Shown here one piece after another: positions 8,905 to 17,003 of a stretch of 59,509 bases of DNA. The DNA is from Pelatocladus maniniholoensis HA4357-MV3 (GTDB taxonomy: Bacteria > Cyanobacteriota > Cyanobacteriia > Cyanobacteriales > Nostocaceae): NCBI GenBank assembly GCA_019359115.1, contig JAHHHW010000090.1:1-59509 (forward strand), written 5' to 3'. Each line of letters opens with the position of its first letter. Position 1 is the stretch's first letter. The translations under genes and the position numbers were made by a program. Under the pieces are notes generated by a model. It was not told the origin of the DNA, searched no databases, and was given only the letters and a program-made list of their open reading frames with translations.

Positions 8905-10419
8905 ATGAGCTTCCGTGAAGAGTTCAAACTACTGCTCCGCGCCCGCTATCCCGTCATCTATATTCCTACCTACGAGGAAGAGCGTTTAGAAGGTGCAATT
9001 CAAGAAGAAGCAGCAAATCAGGGTAATCGTCCGGTTTACACTTGGGATTTTGTCGATGGCTATCAGGGAAACCCCAATGATCAAGGCTTTGGGCGACGTA
9101 ACCCTCTGCAAGCTTTAGAATTTGTCGAAAAAATACCCGCCACAGCACCGGGAGTATTTATTCTGCGTGACTATCATCGTTTTCTAGACGATGTAGCTAT
9201 TTCTCGCAAACTCCGCAATTTAGCTAGGCTCCTCAAGTCACAACCAAAAAATATTATCCTGTTGTCGCCAAGAGTTGCGATTCCTGATGATTTAACCGAA
9301 GTTTTGACAGTTGTAGAGTTTCCCTTACCCAGCGCTGCCGAAATTCGCTCAGAACTAGAACGCTTGTTAATCGCTACTGGTCATTCTCCCTCCAGCAAAT
9401 TTTTAGATGACTTGGTGCGCTCTTGTCAAGGGCTATCAATGGAAAGGATACGCCGGGTATTAGCAAGAGCGATCGCCACTCACGGTGAATTACAACCAGA
9501 AGATGTGGATCTGGTTTTAGAAGAAAAACGCCAAACTATCCGCCAAACCCAGATTCTCGATTTTATCCCCGCAACCGAGCAAATTTCTGACATCGGCGGA
9601 TTGGATAATCTCAAAGATTGGTTACTGCGTCGGGGAGGTGCGTTTACAGAACGAGCCAGACAGTACGGATTACCACACCCCCGTGGTTTGCTGTTGGTAG
9701 GTATTCAGGGAACTGGTAAATCATTAACAGCAAAAGCGATCGCTCATCATTGGCACTTACCCCTACTGCGCTTGGATGTGGGACGATTATTTGCAGGTTT
9801 AGTGGGTGAATCAGAATCGCGTACACGCCAAATGATCCAAGTAGCCGAAGCCCTCGCTCCTTGTGTATTGTGGATAGACGAGATCGATAAAGCTTTTTCG
9901 GGACTGGGTAGTAAAGGTGATGCAGGAACAACTAGCCGGGTTTTTGGTACATTTATTACGTGGTTAGCCGAGAAAACCTCACCCGTCTTTGTAGTTTCTA
10001 CCGCTAACGATATCCAAGCCCTACCGCCAGAAATGTTAAGAAAAGGGCGATTTGATGAAATTTTCTTCGTAGGTTTACCTACCCAAGAAGAAAGAAAAGC
10101 TATTTTCAATGTGCATTTATCAAGACTACGCGCCCATAACATTAAAAGTTATGATATCGACAGATTAGCGTATGAAACACCTGATTTTTCCGGTGCAGAA
10201 ATTGAACAAACTTTAATTGAAGCCATGCACATCGGTTTTAGCCAAAACCGCGACTTTACTACCGATGACATTTTAGAAGCTGCCAGCCAAATCATACCCT
10301 TAGCTCGCACCGCCACCGAACAAATTCAACAACTGCAAGAATGGGCCGCAGCTGGGAGGGCGCGTTTAGCATCTAAACACAGTCCTTTGAGCGATCGCAT
10401 CCAACGCCAGTTAAAATAG
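8905..10419 (+). CDS. ycf46: Ycf46-type AAA+ ATPase
   Basis: The 504-residue protein starts MSFREEFKLLLRARYPVIYI, the typical opening of the cyanobacterial and algal plastid Ycf46 family. An N-terminal degenerate ATPase-like half is followed by a true AAA module with Walker A GIQGTGKS (about residues 266-273), Walker B VLWIDEID (about 321-328) and a C-terminal lid. In Synechocystis the homologue is linked to inorganic carbon utilisation; the exact substrate is not known. It appears as a single gene, followed by the SH3 protein 95 bp on. Confidence 0.88.
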   Translation: MSFREEFKLLLRARYPVIYIPTYEEERLEGAIQEEAANQGNRPVYTWDFVDGYQGNPNDQGFGRRNPLQALEFVEKIPATAPGVFILRDYHRFLDDVAISRKLRNLARLLKSQPKNIILLSPRVAIPDDLTEVLTVVEFPLPSAAEIRSELERLLIATGHSPSSKFLDDLVRSCQGLSMERIRRVLARAIATHGELQPEDVDLVLEEKRQTIRQTQILDFIPATEQISDIGGLDNLKDWLLRRGGAFTERARQYGLPHPRGLLLVGIQGTGKSLTAKAIAHHWHLPLLRLDVGRLFAGLVGESESRTRQMIQVAEALAPCVLWIDEIDKAFSGLGSKGDAGTTSRVFGTFITWLAEKTSPVFVVSTANDIQALPPEMLRKGRFDEIFFVGLPTQEERKAIFNVHLSRLRAHNIKSYDIDRLAYETPDFSGAEIEQTLIEAMHIGFSQNRDFTTDDILEAASQIIPLARTATEQIQQLQEWAAAGRARLASKHSPLSDRIQRQLK

Positions 10420-10514
10420 CAATTTGTGAGTTGTTAGTGGATAGTGGATAGTTGTTAAAATCCACTAACAGCCAACACGAAAAATACATTGTATTCATGC
10501 CGAAGTTTTAAATT

Positions 10515-11048
10515 ATGGTGATTCAAATATTCAAGTATATATTCGGGTTTACATTGGCGATCGCGATTTTAATTGGTGGCGGGTTTGCTATGGCGCTGTA
10601 TTTTATGAATCGAGTTTCTGCACCCCCGCCTAAACCAACTTATGCTAATGATCAACCTCTAGTGAAGACACAACCACCAAAATCTCAAACATCAAAAACT
10701 AATCAAGTATCTTTAGAAGAATCTTCATCAACTTCCAATTCTCAAAAAACTCCCAAACAAACGCCTAAACCAGAGGAATCAACAGAACCAATACCAGCAG
10801 GAGCATATAAAGCGCGTGTAACCTGGAAACAAGGCTTACGTTTGCGAAAAGAACCAACTCCCGACGCTGAACGTGTTGGAGGAGTTGCTTTTAATCAAAA
10901 AGTGATAGTTTTAGAAGAAAGCAGCGATAATGATTGGCAAAAAATTCGTTTGGAAAATGGTGATCAAGAAGGTTGGGTAAAATCGGGTAATGTCGCGAAA
11001 ATTGACGAACAAGATGATACTCAAACAACAGATGACACACAACAATAA
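10515..11048 (+). CDS. Membrane-anchored SH3-domain protein
   Basis: A 177-residue protein with an N-terminal membrane helix (residues 4-30), a Thr/Ser/Pro/Gln-rich linker of about 60 residues, and a bacterial SH3 domain (residues about 97-160, VTWKQGLRLRKEPTPDAERV ... GWVKSGNV). Such proteins often bind the cell wall. No catalytic domain is present. The function is inferred from architecture only. Confidence 0.75.
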   Translation: MVIQIFKYIFGFTLAIAILIGGGFAMALYFMNRVSAPPPKPTYANDQPLVKTQPPKSQTSKTNQVSLEESSSTSNSQKTPKQTPKPEESTEPIPAGAYKARVTWKQGLRLRKEPTPDAERVGGVAFNQKVIVLEESSDNDWQKIRLENGDQEGWVKSGNVAKIDEQDDTQTTDDTQQ

Positions 11049-11306
11049 TAAATAGTGAATAAATATATGACTCTTCTTATACCCCTACACCCATTTTCAA
11101 GCTAGTTAGCTACTAATTATTAGGAGCTTTTTGCAAGAACAAAAATAAATAGAATTAAATTTTGCCTTAAGTTTTATTTACTTTGTAAGCAAAAGTAAAG
11201 CTTAATTGCGATATTTATTAAAAGGTCAAAATCCAAAAAACCGGATGTTACTTTGAGGGAGATATAACAGCCACCAATTGAATCAATTCATCCTCAAAGA
11301 TAAAAT

Positions 11307-11483
11307 ATGTATAATCGCAATTCCAAATCTGACTTGGTTACTGCTGCTGTTACTGCTGCATTAGGTGCTGGTATCGTTACATCCTTTGCAGTCAGTCAAG
11401 GACAAAATCCTCTCCATGCTTTGGCAATTACTGGTTTAGCAGTACTGATTGCATTAGTTTGGGATTACTACCAAAAGCAATAA
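11307..11483 (+). CDS. Small conserved-looking membrane protein, 58 aa
   Basis: A 58-codon frame begins MYNRNSKSDLVTAAVTAALG and contains two hydrophobic stretches joined by SQGQNPLHA, ending in WDYYQKQ. Length, amphipathic pattern and the absence of repeats suggest a real small membrane protein. There is no strong ribosome site immediately before the ATG. Function unknown. Confidence 0.55.
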   Translation: MYNRNSKSDLVTAAVTAALGAGIVTSFAVSQGQNPLHALAITGLAVLIALVWDYYQKQ

Positions 11484-11634
11484 TTTTTGTCTATAAAGCA
11501 AAATCCACTACCAAAAATATAACCTGTAGAGACGCTCCATTTTTATCAGTCATAAATTATCAGTTAACACAGACAAACCTGATAACTGACAACTGAAAAC
11601 TGATAACTGTTGAAGCGTCTCTAGTTGTAGATTT

Positions 11635-11796
11635 TCATCGCCGCTTAGGATTGCTGCGTCGAACTTCACGTTTTTCTTGTTCTTGAAGACGGCGATCGCG
11701 CCAATCAGCTAGCGTCAGATAACCAACTCCTCCGGTAACTACTACTAATAGCACCAGAGCAAGCAAAGCCAAAATACTCAGGAGTGGACTTTCCAC
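11635..11796 (-). CDS. Small single-helix membrane protein after petN, 53 aa
   Basis: Starting at GTG 11796, the frame gives an N-terminal membrane helix (ESPLLSILALLALVLLVVVT) and a basic, coiled C-terminus (DWRDRRLQEQEKREVRRSN). It starts seven bases after the petN stop, with GAGG four bases before the GTG, so it is probably translated from the petN mRNA. I do not recognise the family; a b6f or thylakoid role is only a guess from position. Confidence 0.6.
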   Translation of the reverse strand: MESPLLSILALLALVLLVVVTGGVGYLTLADWRDRRLQEQEKREVRRSNPKRR

Positions 11797-11803
11797 GATA
11801 CCT

Positions 11804-11893
11804 CTACAATCCGTTACGACCCCAGACTACCATTGCAATTGACCAGGTGAAAACAACCAGCAGTGAAACCCATCCTAGTGTCAAAATCTCCAT
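11804..11893 (-). CDS. petN: Cytochrome b6f complex subunit PetN
   Basis: The 29-residue product begins [19 protein letters not shown] and ends MVVWGRNGL, essentially the canonical PetN sequence. PetN is a single-helix subunit VIII needed for assembly and stability of the cytochrome b6f complex, which carries electrons between plastoquinol and plastocyanin or cytochrome c6. It is too short for ordinary gene callers. It is followed seven bases later on the same strand by a 53-residue membrane protein. Confidence 0.95.
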   Translation of the reverse strand: MEILTLGWVSLLVVFTWSIAMVVWGRNGL

Positions 11894-12063
11894 AGTCGTA
11901 CTTCTTAACTTATTTTACAAAACTACTCTAATATTTATAATACTGGGAATTGGTTGTTGGTTGGTCAATGGTCAAAGCTCAAGGATCATTAGTTATTCTC
12001 CCCATCTTTCATTTGTCCCCCTTGTCTGCCTTATCTCCCTTGTCTTTCCAACCCAGCTTGTAA

Positions 12064-12531
12064 ATGAATAATATTTCAGATAATTTAATGGCAGAACGCC
12101 TAGAATCTATTAAAGCTGGGATTTTGGCAGCTTTGTGTCTATTCTCAACTTTCCTCATCACTTCGTTGATGAACAACCTGGTTTTAGCAAAATATTTTCC
12201 TGAGTTTCGCACTCTAGGAGTTGAACTCTTCAATTTACAGTTTCTGTTGAGTGGTGCAATAGCAAGTTTCTCTGGGTTGTTATTTGGCGTTACTTATCGT
12301 TATATCATCCGTCAAGATCAAAACCCACATCTCAAGGCTGGAGGAGTGTTAGCCTTCGGTTTGGTACGAGGATTAGCTCAGATAGATGTTGGTGTTGCTT
12401 GTACTGGTGATGTACTACCGTTTGTGGTTTTGACTTTCGAGGGTGTGGTGTGGTTTGAAATAGCTGCGATCGCTCTTGATGCAGCTATCCAAGCAGGTTG
12501 GGTTAAACCTTTTTCATCTAAATTTAAGTAA
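12064..12531 (+). CDS. Conserved membrane protein of unknown function
   Basis: A 155-residue protein with three to four hydrophobic helices (about residues 18-42, 60-80, 95-115, 120-145). An internal ATG at 12088 (MAERLESIKAG) could be the true start. The pattern GLVRGLAQIDVGVACTGDVLP is distinctive but I cannot assign it to a named family. It is divergent from petN. Confidence 0.65.
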   Translation: MNNISDNLMAERLESIKAGILAALCLFSTFLITSLMNNLVLAKYFPEFRTLGVELFNLQFLLSGAIASFSGLLFGVTYRYIIRQDQNPHLKAGGVLAFGLVRGLAQIDVGVACTGDVLPFVVLTFEGVVWFEIAAIALDAAIQAGWVKPFSSKFK

Positions 12532-12759
12532 GTCGGCACAAATAAAGCTAACTAGTTGGGATTGTTATTTGTCATACTCTACCTTGAAGCCGAAGAAGGC
12601 GCGTCTATGTCATTGGTTATTGGTAAGGCTTTTAGGCATGTTTACTTTTCGTAACTCAGTTATGTTTATTCCCACCGACTTACTTAACACACATATTTAA
12701 TTTATTGTCAATAATGTTTTTAGAGATAACTATTATAATTATTAATTTAAATTTAGAAC

Positions 12760-13302
12760 ATGACTCAATATTTTCTCATAGTCGATCTAGAGGCTACCTG
12801 CTCTAATGACAATAGTATTCCCAGGCATGAAACAGAAATTATTGAAATTGGTGCAGTGATGTTAAATGGCTCAACATGGCAAATTGAGTCAGAATATCAG
12901 CAATTTATTCAACCTGTGAGAAATCCACGACTTACAGATTTTTGCACAGAATTGACAACCATTCGCCAGCAAGATGTAGATACTGCTCCGAAATTTTCAG
13001 AGGTGATTTATCATTTTAAAGAATGGATATATTCATTTCCTAATCACACTTTCTGTTCTTGGGGAGACTATGATAAAAACCAGTTTCTCAAAGACTGTAA
13101 GTTTCACAATGTCCCGTATCCTTTTAATTCAGAACATAGAAATATTAAAAAAGAATTTTCAGAATATTGTGGTGCGTTGCAAAAATTTGGCATGGCGCAA
13201 GCTCTGAAACATTTGGGGCTAGAATTACAAGGCACACATCATCGTGGTATTGATGATGCGCGTAATATTGCAGCTATATTTCGATATATGAATAAACAAT
13301 AA
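12760..13302 (+). CDS. DEDDh 3'-5' exonuclease
   Basis: The 180-residue protein is a single exonuclease domain. Motif I is visible as LIVDLEAT, motif II as WGDYDKNQF and motif III as HHRGIDDARNIA, giving the D-E-D-Dh catalytic set for two metal ions. It resembles the ERI1/KapD type of RNA or DNA 3' exonucleases rather than DnaQ. It appears to be a single gene preceded by about 230 bp of AT-rich DNA. Confidence 0.85.
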   Translation: MTQYFLIVDLEATCSNDNSIPRHETEIIEIGAVMLNGSTWQIESEYQQFIQPVRNPRLTDFCTELTTIRQQDVDTAPKFSEVIYHFKEWIYSFPNHTFCSWGDYDKNQFLKDCKFHNVPYPFNSEHRNIKKEFSEYCGALQKFGMAQALKHLGLELQGTHHRGIDDARNIAAIFRYMNKQ

Positions 13303-13468
13303 TAGTTCAAGAATTTTTTACCACCAAGACACAAAAACACAAAGATAACAGTTTTTCATCCAATAGTATCAGTCTTCTGAATTCAACATCAGAACATAGA
13401 TAGATGTAAATCGTGTGTTTTAGTTTTTATATTGCAAAGGGTTATTGACCTTATAGGAGACAAAGTTT

Positions 13469-13831
13469 ATGGGTTGGTTAAAAAGACTTTTTGGATTAGA
13501 AAAACCACAAAATGCTCAAGTAAATCCTGCTCCCCAAGCAGTACAACAACAACAGGCTGCTGCACCTGCTGCTACTCAACAAATTTCTCCAGAACGCATG
13601 GGCTTGAATGGAGAGTATGATCAAAGTGGTTTAGCGAAGCGTGTAGCGCTAGCATTTGACCAAGATAATCAATTAGATGATATCGATTCTCTTTGGGTTG
13701 CTCAAACTGGCAGTACTGTTGTATTAAAAGGTAAAGTTCCTAGCCAAGATATTCTCAACAAAATGGTTTCTGTAGCACGAAATGTGAATGGGGCGACTGC
13801 TGTTGATACTAATCAAGTTACGATTGGCTAG
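13469..13831 (+). CDS. BON-domain protein
   Basis: A 120-residue protein with an N-terminal MGWLKRLFGLEKP amphipathic segment, a Gln/Ala-rich linker (residues about 20-40) and a C-terminal BON domain (about 50-118, ending VNGATAVDTNQVTIG). BON domains are thought to bind phospholipid membranes and occur in OsmY-like proteins. A good GGAG ribosome site precedes the ATG. No signal peptide is seen. Confidence 0.78.
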   Translation: MGWLKRLFGLEKPQNAQVNPAPQAVQQQQAAAPAATQQISPERMGLNGEYDQSGLAKRVALAFDQDNQLDDIDSLWVAQTGSTVVLKGKVPSQDILNKMVSVARNVNGATAVDTNQVTIG

Positions 13832-13887
13832 TTTGTAGCCTTAATAAAGTAAAAAGAAAAAAGATAATACTCTCTTGCCTTTTAACT

Positions 13888-14059
13888 GGGAGCATCCCAA
13901 ATGTTCAAAACCGCCTGCGATTTAAATCCCAGTCTCATAGTTAAAGTCTGCTGAAGCAGACTGTTCTGTTTGATTTATTTGATGTAGTATGAAGATGACT
14001 TATGCTACTAAGTTCGGGTTTAAACCTTTAGTGGTATATTGAAAAATTGGGATGCTCCC
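13888..14059. mobile_element. MITE-like element, family A, copy 1
   Basis: Bounded by GGGAGCATCCCAA and the complement TTGGGATGCTCCC. The body contains a row of small hairpins (for example GTCTGC-TGAA-GCAGAC) shared with the copies at 33483-33612 and 39820-40110. No reading frame and no clear target duplication in this copy. Seen directly; mobility is inferred from the copies. Confidence 0.75.
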
Positions 14060-14151
14060 CAATTTCTTATCCCGATCCTCAATCTCCGTACTCTGTGATA
14101 AGCCTTTGGGTAGTTCCCTCCGGGACACTACCTGCGGAACCCACTTCGCGT

Positions 14152-15102
14152 CTATACGTAGTGTCTCCTCTGGAGAATCCCCAATCCCCGATCCCTATTT
14201 TCAAGTGAATTAATCCAATCTAAAATTGCTTGGTTGATAATTTCTGGATTTTCATCATGGGGACAATGACCGACATCTTCTAGACTAAGTAATTGTAAAT
14301 TCTCGTTATATTGAGCAAATTCATTAGCAAGTGCTGGCGGAACAAATTTATCTTTTTTTCCCCAAATTAACAACATGGGTATTGTTAAGTTAGGCAACAT
14401 TGACTTGACACTGAGACCAAAATTGGCACTAATTGTTGCTTTAAATAAAGCACTAAAAGCGCGTGCCGAACCTCTGTCTTGGGGCGGCCCTGCTAATATT
14501 TCTACTAGTTCATCGGTGATTGCTTCCGGGTTTGCGTAGGCAAGAGTAGCCCAACGTCGTAGTATATTTGGTCGGCGAACAAAATAAAATAAGGGTTTCA
14601 TTAATAATGGTGAAGCCACTATATTTTTAATTGTGGCAACAATAGGATGCAGAAAAGCAGGAATTGCTTCTTGCTCTAAAGATGGATCTGGTAAACTCAT
14701 CATCACCACACCTTGCACCATCTCTGGATAAGTAGCAGCCGCAGCTAATGAAACCAGCGAACCGAGTGAGTTACCTACTAAGATTACAGGCTGACGGATA
14801 AATGTTTTCCAAAAGTCATAAACCTGTTCTACCCAAAGCTGGATATTATAATTCGCACAAGCTTTTTCGGAAGCACCGAAACCCAACATGTCTAGCGCGT
14901 AGACTGTATGCTGTTCTCCTAACACTTCTAAATTGTGTCGCCAATGTCCTATGGAAGCACCAAACCCATGCAGCAAAATTAGGGGGGTTGAGTTGTGGTG
15001 ATTTTGGTTAGGGCGAATATAAGTATAGCGAGTTTGCCAACCCCGCCATACCCAGTCTCTTTGATTACCTACTCGTTGTTGCCAGTGAACTATACTGTTC
15101 AC
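14152..15102 (-). CDS. Alpha/beta-fold hydrolase
   Basis: A 316-residue hydrolase with HGFGASIGHWRHN as oxyanion region, nucleophile elbow GNSLGS, and the acid and histidine in GKKDKFVPP and VGHCPHDENP. Substrate unknown; similar cyanobacterial enzymes are annotated loosely as epoxide hydrolase or haloalkane dehalogenase-like. GTG 15102 is chosen as start because GGGAG stands seven bases before it. The frame stays open to an ATG at 15165, but that region lies in the CRISPR-like repeat flank. The last ~14 residues (RDRGLGILQRRHYV) are coded by a dispersed repeat also present at 2281-2325, so the C-terminus has been replaced or extended by it. Confidence 0.85.
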   Translation of the reverse strand: MNSIVHWQQRVGNQRDWVWRGWQTRYTYIRPNQNHHNSTPLILLHGFGASIGHWRHNLEVLGEQHTVYALDMLGFGASEKACANYNIQLWVEQVYDFWKTFIRQPVILVGNSLGSLVSLAAAATYPEMVQGVVMMSLPDPSLEQEAIPAFLHPIVATIKNIVASPLLMKPLFYFVRRPNILRRWATLAYANPEAITDELVEILAGPPQDRGSARAFSALFKATISANFGLSVKSMLPNLTIPMLLIWGKKDKFVPPALANEFAQYNENLQLLSLEDVGHCPHDENPEIINQAILDWINSLENRDRGLGILQRRHYV

Positions 15103-15165
15103 ATTCGTCTCCCTGTTGATATTCCTACTTTCTAGCTTAATCGCTGTGTCTCTGGTTTTTGACAA

Positions 15166-15190
15166 GTTTCAATCCCTAATAGGGATTAAT
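15166..15190 (+). repeat. CRISPR-repeat-like sequence, left of TA pair (possible operator)
   Basis: It begins GTTTCAATCCC and contains the near-palindrome AATCCCTAATAGGGATT (8-bp arms around one base). It ends exactly at the ATG of the DUF433 gene. The last 24 bases are identical to 15831-15854. The reverse complement ends in ATTGAAAC, the 3' tag common to many cyanobacterial CRISPR repeats. The palindrome could also act as an operator for the antitoxin. Confidence 0.7.
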
Positions 15191-15451
15191 ATGGATGAAA
15201 CAGCACAAGCAACAACAGCTATGCAAAATCTCACTAGAATTACCCGTAACCCACAAGTCATGGGTGGAAAACCCTGCATTAGAGGAATGCGTGTCACCGT
15301 TGGCACAATTGTTGGTTTAATGGCATCTGGACATAGCTTCAGCGATATTATCAAAGCATATCCTTACCTGGAAGAGGCAGATATTTACGAGGCACTTGCC
15401 TATGCAGCTTGGCGGGCTGAAGAAATTGAAGTTCCTCTAAAAACTGCATGA
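15191..15451 (+). CDS. DUF433 antitoxin
   Basis: An 86-residue protein of the DUF433 (VapB-like) family: ITRNPQVMGGKPCIRGMRVTV followed by a helical segment ASGHSFSDIIKAYPYLEEADI, a winged-helix-like DNA-binding fold. DUF433 genes are usually paired with DUF5615 PIN-like toxins, as here, where the stop overlaps the next start by four bases (ATGA). The ATG at 15191 directly follows the CRISPR-like repeat; ATG 15221 is a possible internal start. Autoregulation through the palindrome just upstream is likely but not shown. Confidence 0.85.
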   Translation: MDETAQATTAMQNLTRITRNPQVMGGKPCIRGMRVTVGTIVGLMASGHSFSDIIKAYPYLEEADIYEALAYAAWRAEEIEVPLKTA

Positions 15452-15819
15452 AAATCCTAATAGATATGAATTTATCCCCAGATTGGGTTGTGGTTTTTGA
15501 AAGGTACGATATTGAATCTGTTCATTGGTCTAGTGTTGGCAATCCCCGCGAACGGGATACAGTTATTATGGAGTGGGCAAAGACCCATGGATACATCGTT
15601 TTTACTCATGATTTAGACTTTGGTTCTCTGCTAGCTGCAACTCAAGCTGAAACGCCAAGCGTAATTCAAGTTCGTACCCAAGATGTTCTACCTATCAGCA
15701 TAGAAAATCTTGTGATTTCTGCTTTACAACAATTTGAATGTGAATTAGAGTTAGGCGCTTTAGTTACTATTGATCAATCACAATATCGGGTGCGGATTTT
15801 ACCAATTAGACGTGGATAA
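15448..15819 (+). CDS. DUF5615 PIN-like toxin
   Basis: A 123-residue protein starting MKILIDMNLSPDWVVVF with VFTHDLDFGSLL in the middle. These acidic motifs are typical of the DUF5615 (Mut7-C/PIN-like) nuclease fold found as the toxin partner of DUF433. It overlaps the antitoxin by four bases and is followed by the second CRISPR-like repeat after 11 bp. Nuclease activity is inferred from the fold. Confidence 0.83.
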   Translation: MKILIDMNLSPDWVVVFERYDIESVHWSSVGNPRERDTVIMEWAKTHGYIVFTHDLDFGSLLAATQAETPSVIQVRTQDVLPISIENLVISALQQFECELELGALVTIDQSQYRVRILPIRRG

Positions 15820-15829
15820 TTAAATGTAG

Positions 15830-15866
15830 ATTTCAATCCCTAATAGGGATTAATGTTAGTTGCAAC
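15830..15866 (+). repeat. CRISPR-repeat-like sequence, right of TA pair (full length)
   Basis: A 37-base sequence of the form ATTTCAATCCC ... TTAGTTGCAAC. Read on the other strand it starts GTTGCAAC and ends GGGATTGAAAT, the shape of Nostocales CRISPR repeats apart from the terminal T for C. Its first 24 bases after the A repeat 15167-15190 exactly. No further repeat or regular spacer follows, so this is an orphan repeat and not an array. Confidence 0.7.
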
Positions 15867-16063
15867 GCAACAATAAAAATATATGGTTCTTCCGTTAATT
15901 TTATGGCAGAAAACAGAATTGAATAGATTTTAACAAGTACAATTTAACGTAATAGATGGCTAAAATGTAGACATTGCAAGAGTTTACAAAAAATTAAATA
16001 TGAGCAAATAGGCGTGCATGGTATGATATAAATTATACTGTACTAAAATTTCAGGCGATCGCT

Positions 16064-16180
16064 ATGAAGTTTCCTGTAGAGGAAATCCTAAATCTTCCGG
16101 AGATGAAAGTGTTAGATTGTCAAGAAATCGAAGGCATAGGAATTGGGATGCTCCCAAAATTTGGACTTCATTTACCGATT
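16064..16180 (+). pseudogene. Possible transposase N-terminal relic
   Basis: The frame from ATG 16064 gives MKFPVEEILNLPEMKVLDCQ and EIEG before drifting into another gene's sequence and stopping near 16180. The LNLPEMKVLDCQEIEG pattern resembles the N-terminus of ISL3-type transposases. A GGGATGCTCCC end motif of MITE family A lies at about 16146-16156 inside the frame. This is inference from a short stretch. Confidence 0.35.
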
Positions 16181-16861
16181 TAATGTCCAATGCATTTATG
16201 GTAATTACACTTCTACTATTATTAGCGATCGCCAAAATTCCAATACATAATCCTGACAGTAGATTACAAGCAGCAAGTGATAATAAACAAACAATAATTA
16301 TCCTACCTGCTGAAGAGTATAAATTTGCATCTGGTAAAGCAGAATTACCATTAAATTTAAAAAATAATCTGAGGCAAAATGGTCAAGATGGACTAATTTT
16401 AAAAGCTATTAAAAAAGAAATTGAAAAAGCACAGCAAAAAGTTGATATTATTGAAGTTGTTGGTCATACCGATGGACAAGAAGTAGGTTCATACCGATGG
16501 ACAAGAAGTAGGTTCGCTTGATTGTCATCGTAATTTCAATGGAGAGCGTAGTAACTTAGATCAAAAATTAGAAGCAGTAGCAACACAAGCACAAAATATT
16601 TCTATTTTATGCCCTGGTTCTAATGCCGATTTAGGTTTGATGCGGGCTTTAGCAGTAGTTAAAGAACTTCAGAAACTGCAACAACAAGAAAAAGGTGGGC
16701 GGTTTAAACAACTCAAGTTTCGAGCATATTCTGCTGGACAGCTACTACTACCAAACAATCAGGGATTTGCTCAACCAAAATTAGAAAGAAAAGCAGATGA
16801 ACAAAGGCGAAGAATTGAAATTCGCTTTACCCAATCGGGACAGGAAACTACTCCGAAATAA
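16117..16861 (+). pseudogene. MotB/OmpA-like membrane protein, frameshifted by 25-bp duplication
   Basis: The first part (TTG 16117 onward) has the membrane segment FTDLMSNAFMVITLLLLLAI and enters an OmpA-like peptidoglycan-binding domain (IIEVVGHTDGQEVG). A 25-bp unit at 16465-16489 is repeated at 16490-16514, shifting the frame so the first part ends soon after. Removing one unit joins it to the frame that contains RALAVVKELQKLQ and ends RRRIEIRFTQSG at 16861, restoring one protein of about 240 residues. The N-terminus borders a transposase relic and may be altered too. The class is usually part of ZorA/ZorB-like or flagellar-motor-like pairs, but no partner gene is present here. Confidence 0.75.
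16465..16514 (+). repeat. 25-bp tandem duplication inside the MotB/OmpA-like gene
   Basis: Two perfect head-to-tail copies of a 25-bp unit beginning CATACCGATGG. Because 25 is not a multiple of three, the second copy causes the frameshift described for the surrounding gene. Confidence 0.92.
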
Positions 16862-17003
16862 CTTAGGGTAATAGGGATCAGGGATTGGGCATGAATCAGT
16901 TAACAGTTTAATTTGATAACTGATAACTGATTAGTTGTCTCCCTCCCCAATCCCTATTCTCCGATCCCTAATCAGCTGGAGTTTAGCAAGAGAAAATTAA
17001 CAC

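Noticed and set aside
12476-12700. 74-codon plus-strand frame after the membrane protein
   Set aside because: Overlaps the upstream gene in another frame and has no protein-like pattern.
15166-15866. CRISPR array
   Set aside because: Only two repeat-like units 640 bp apart, one shortened, with genes between; no regular spacers and no cas genes.
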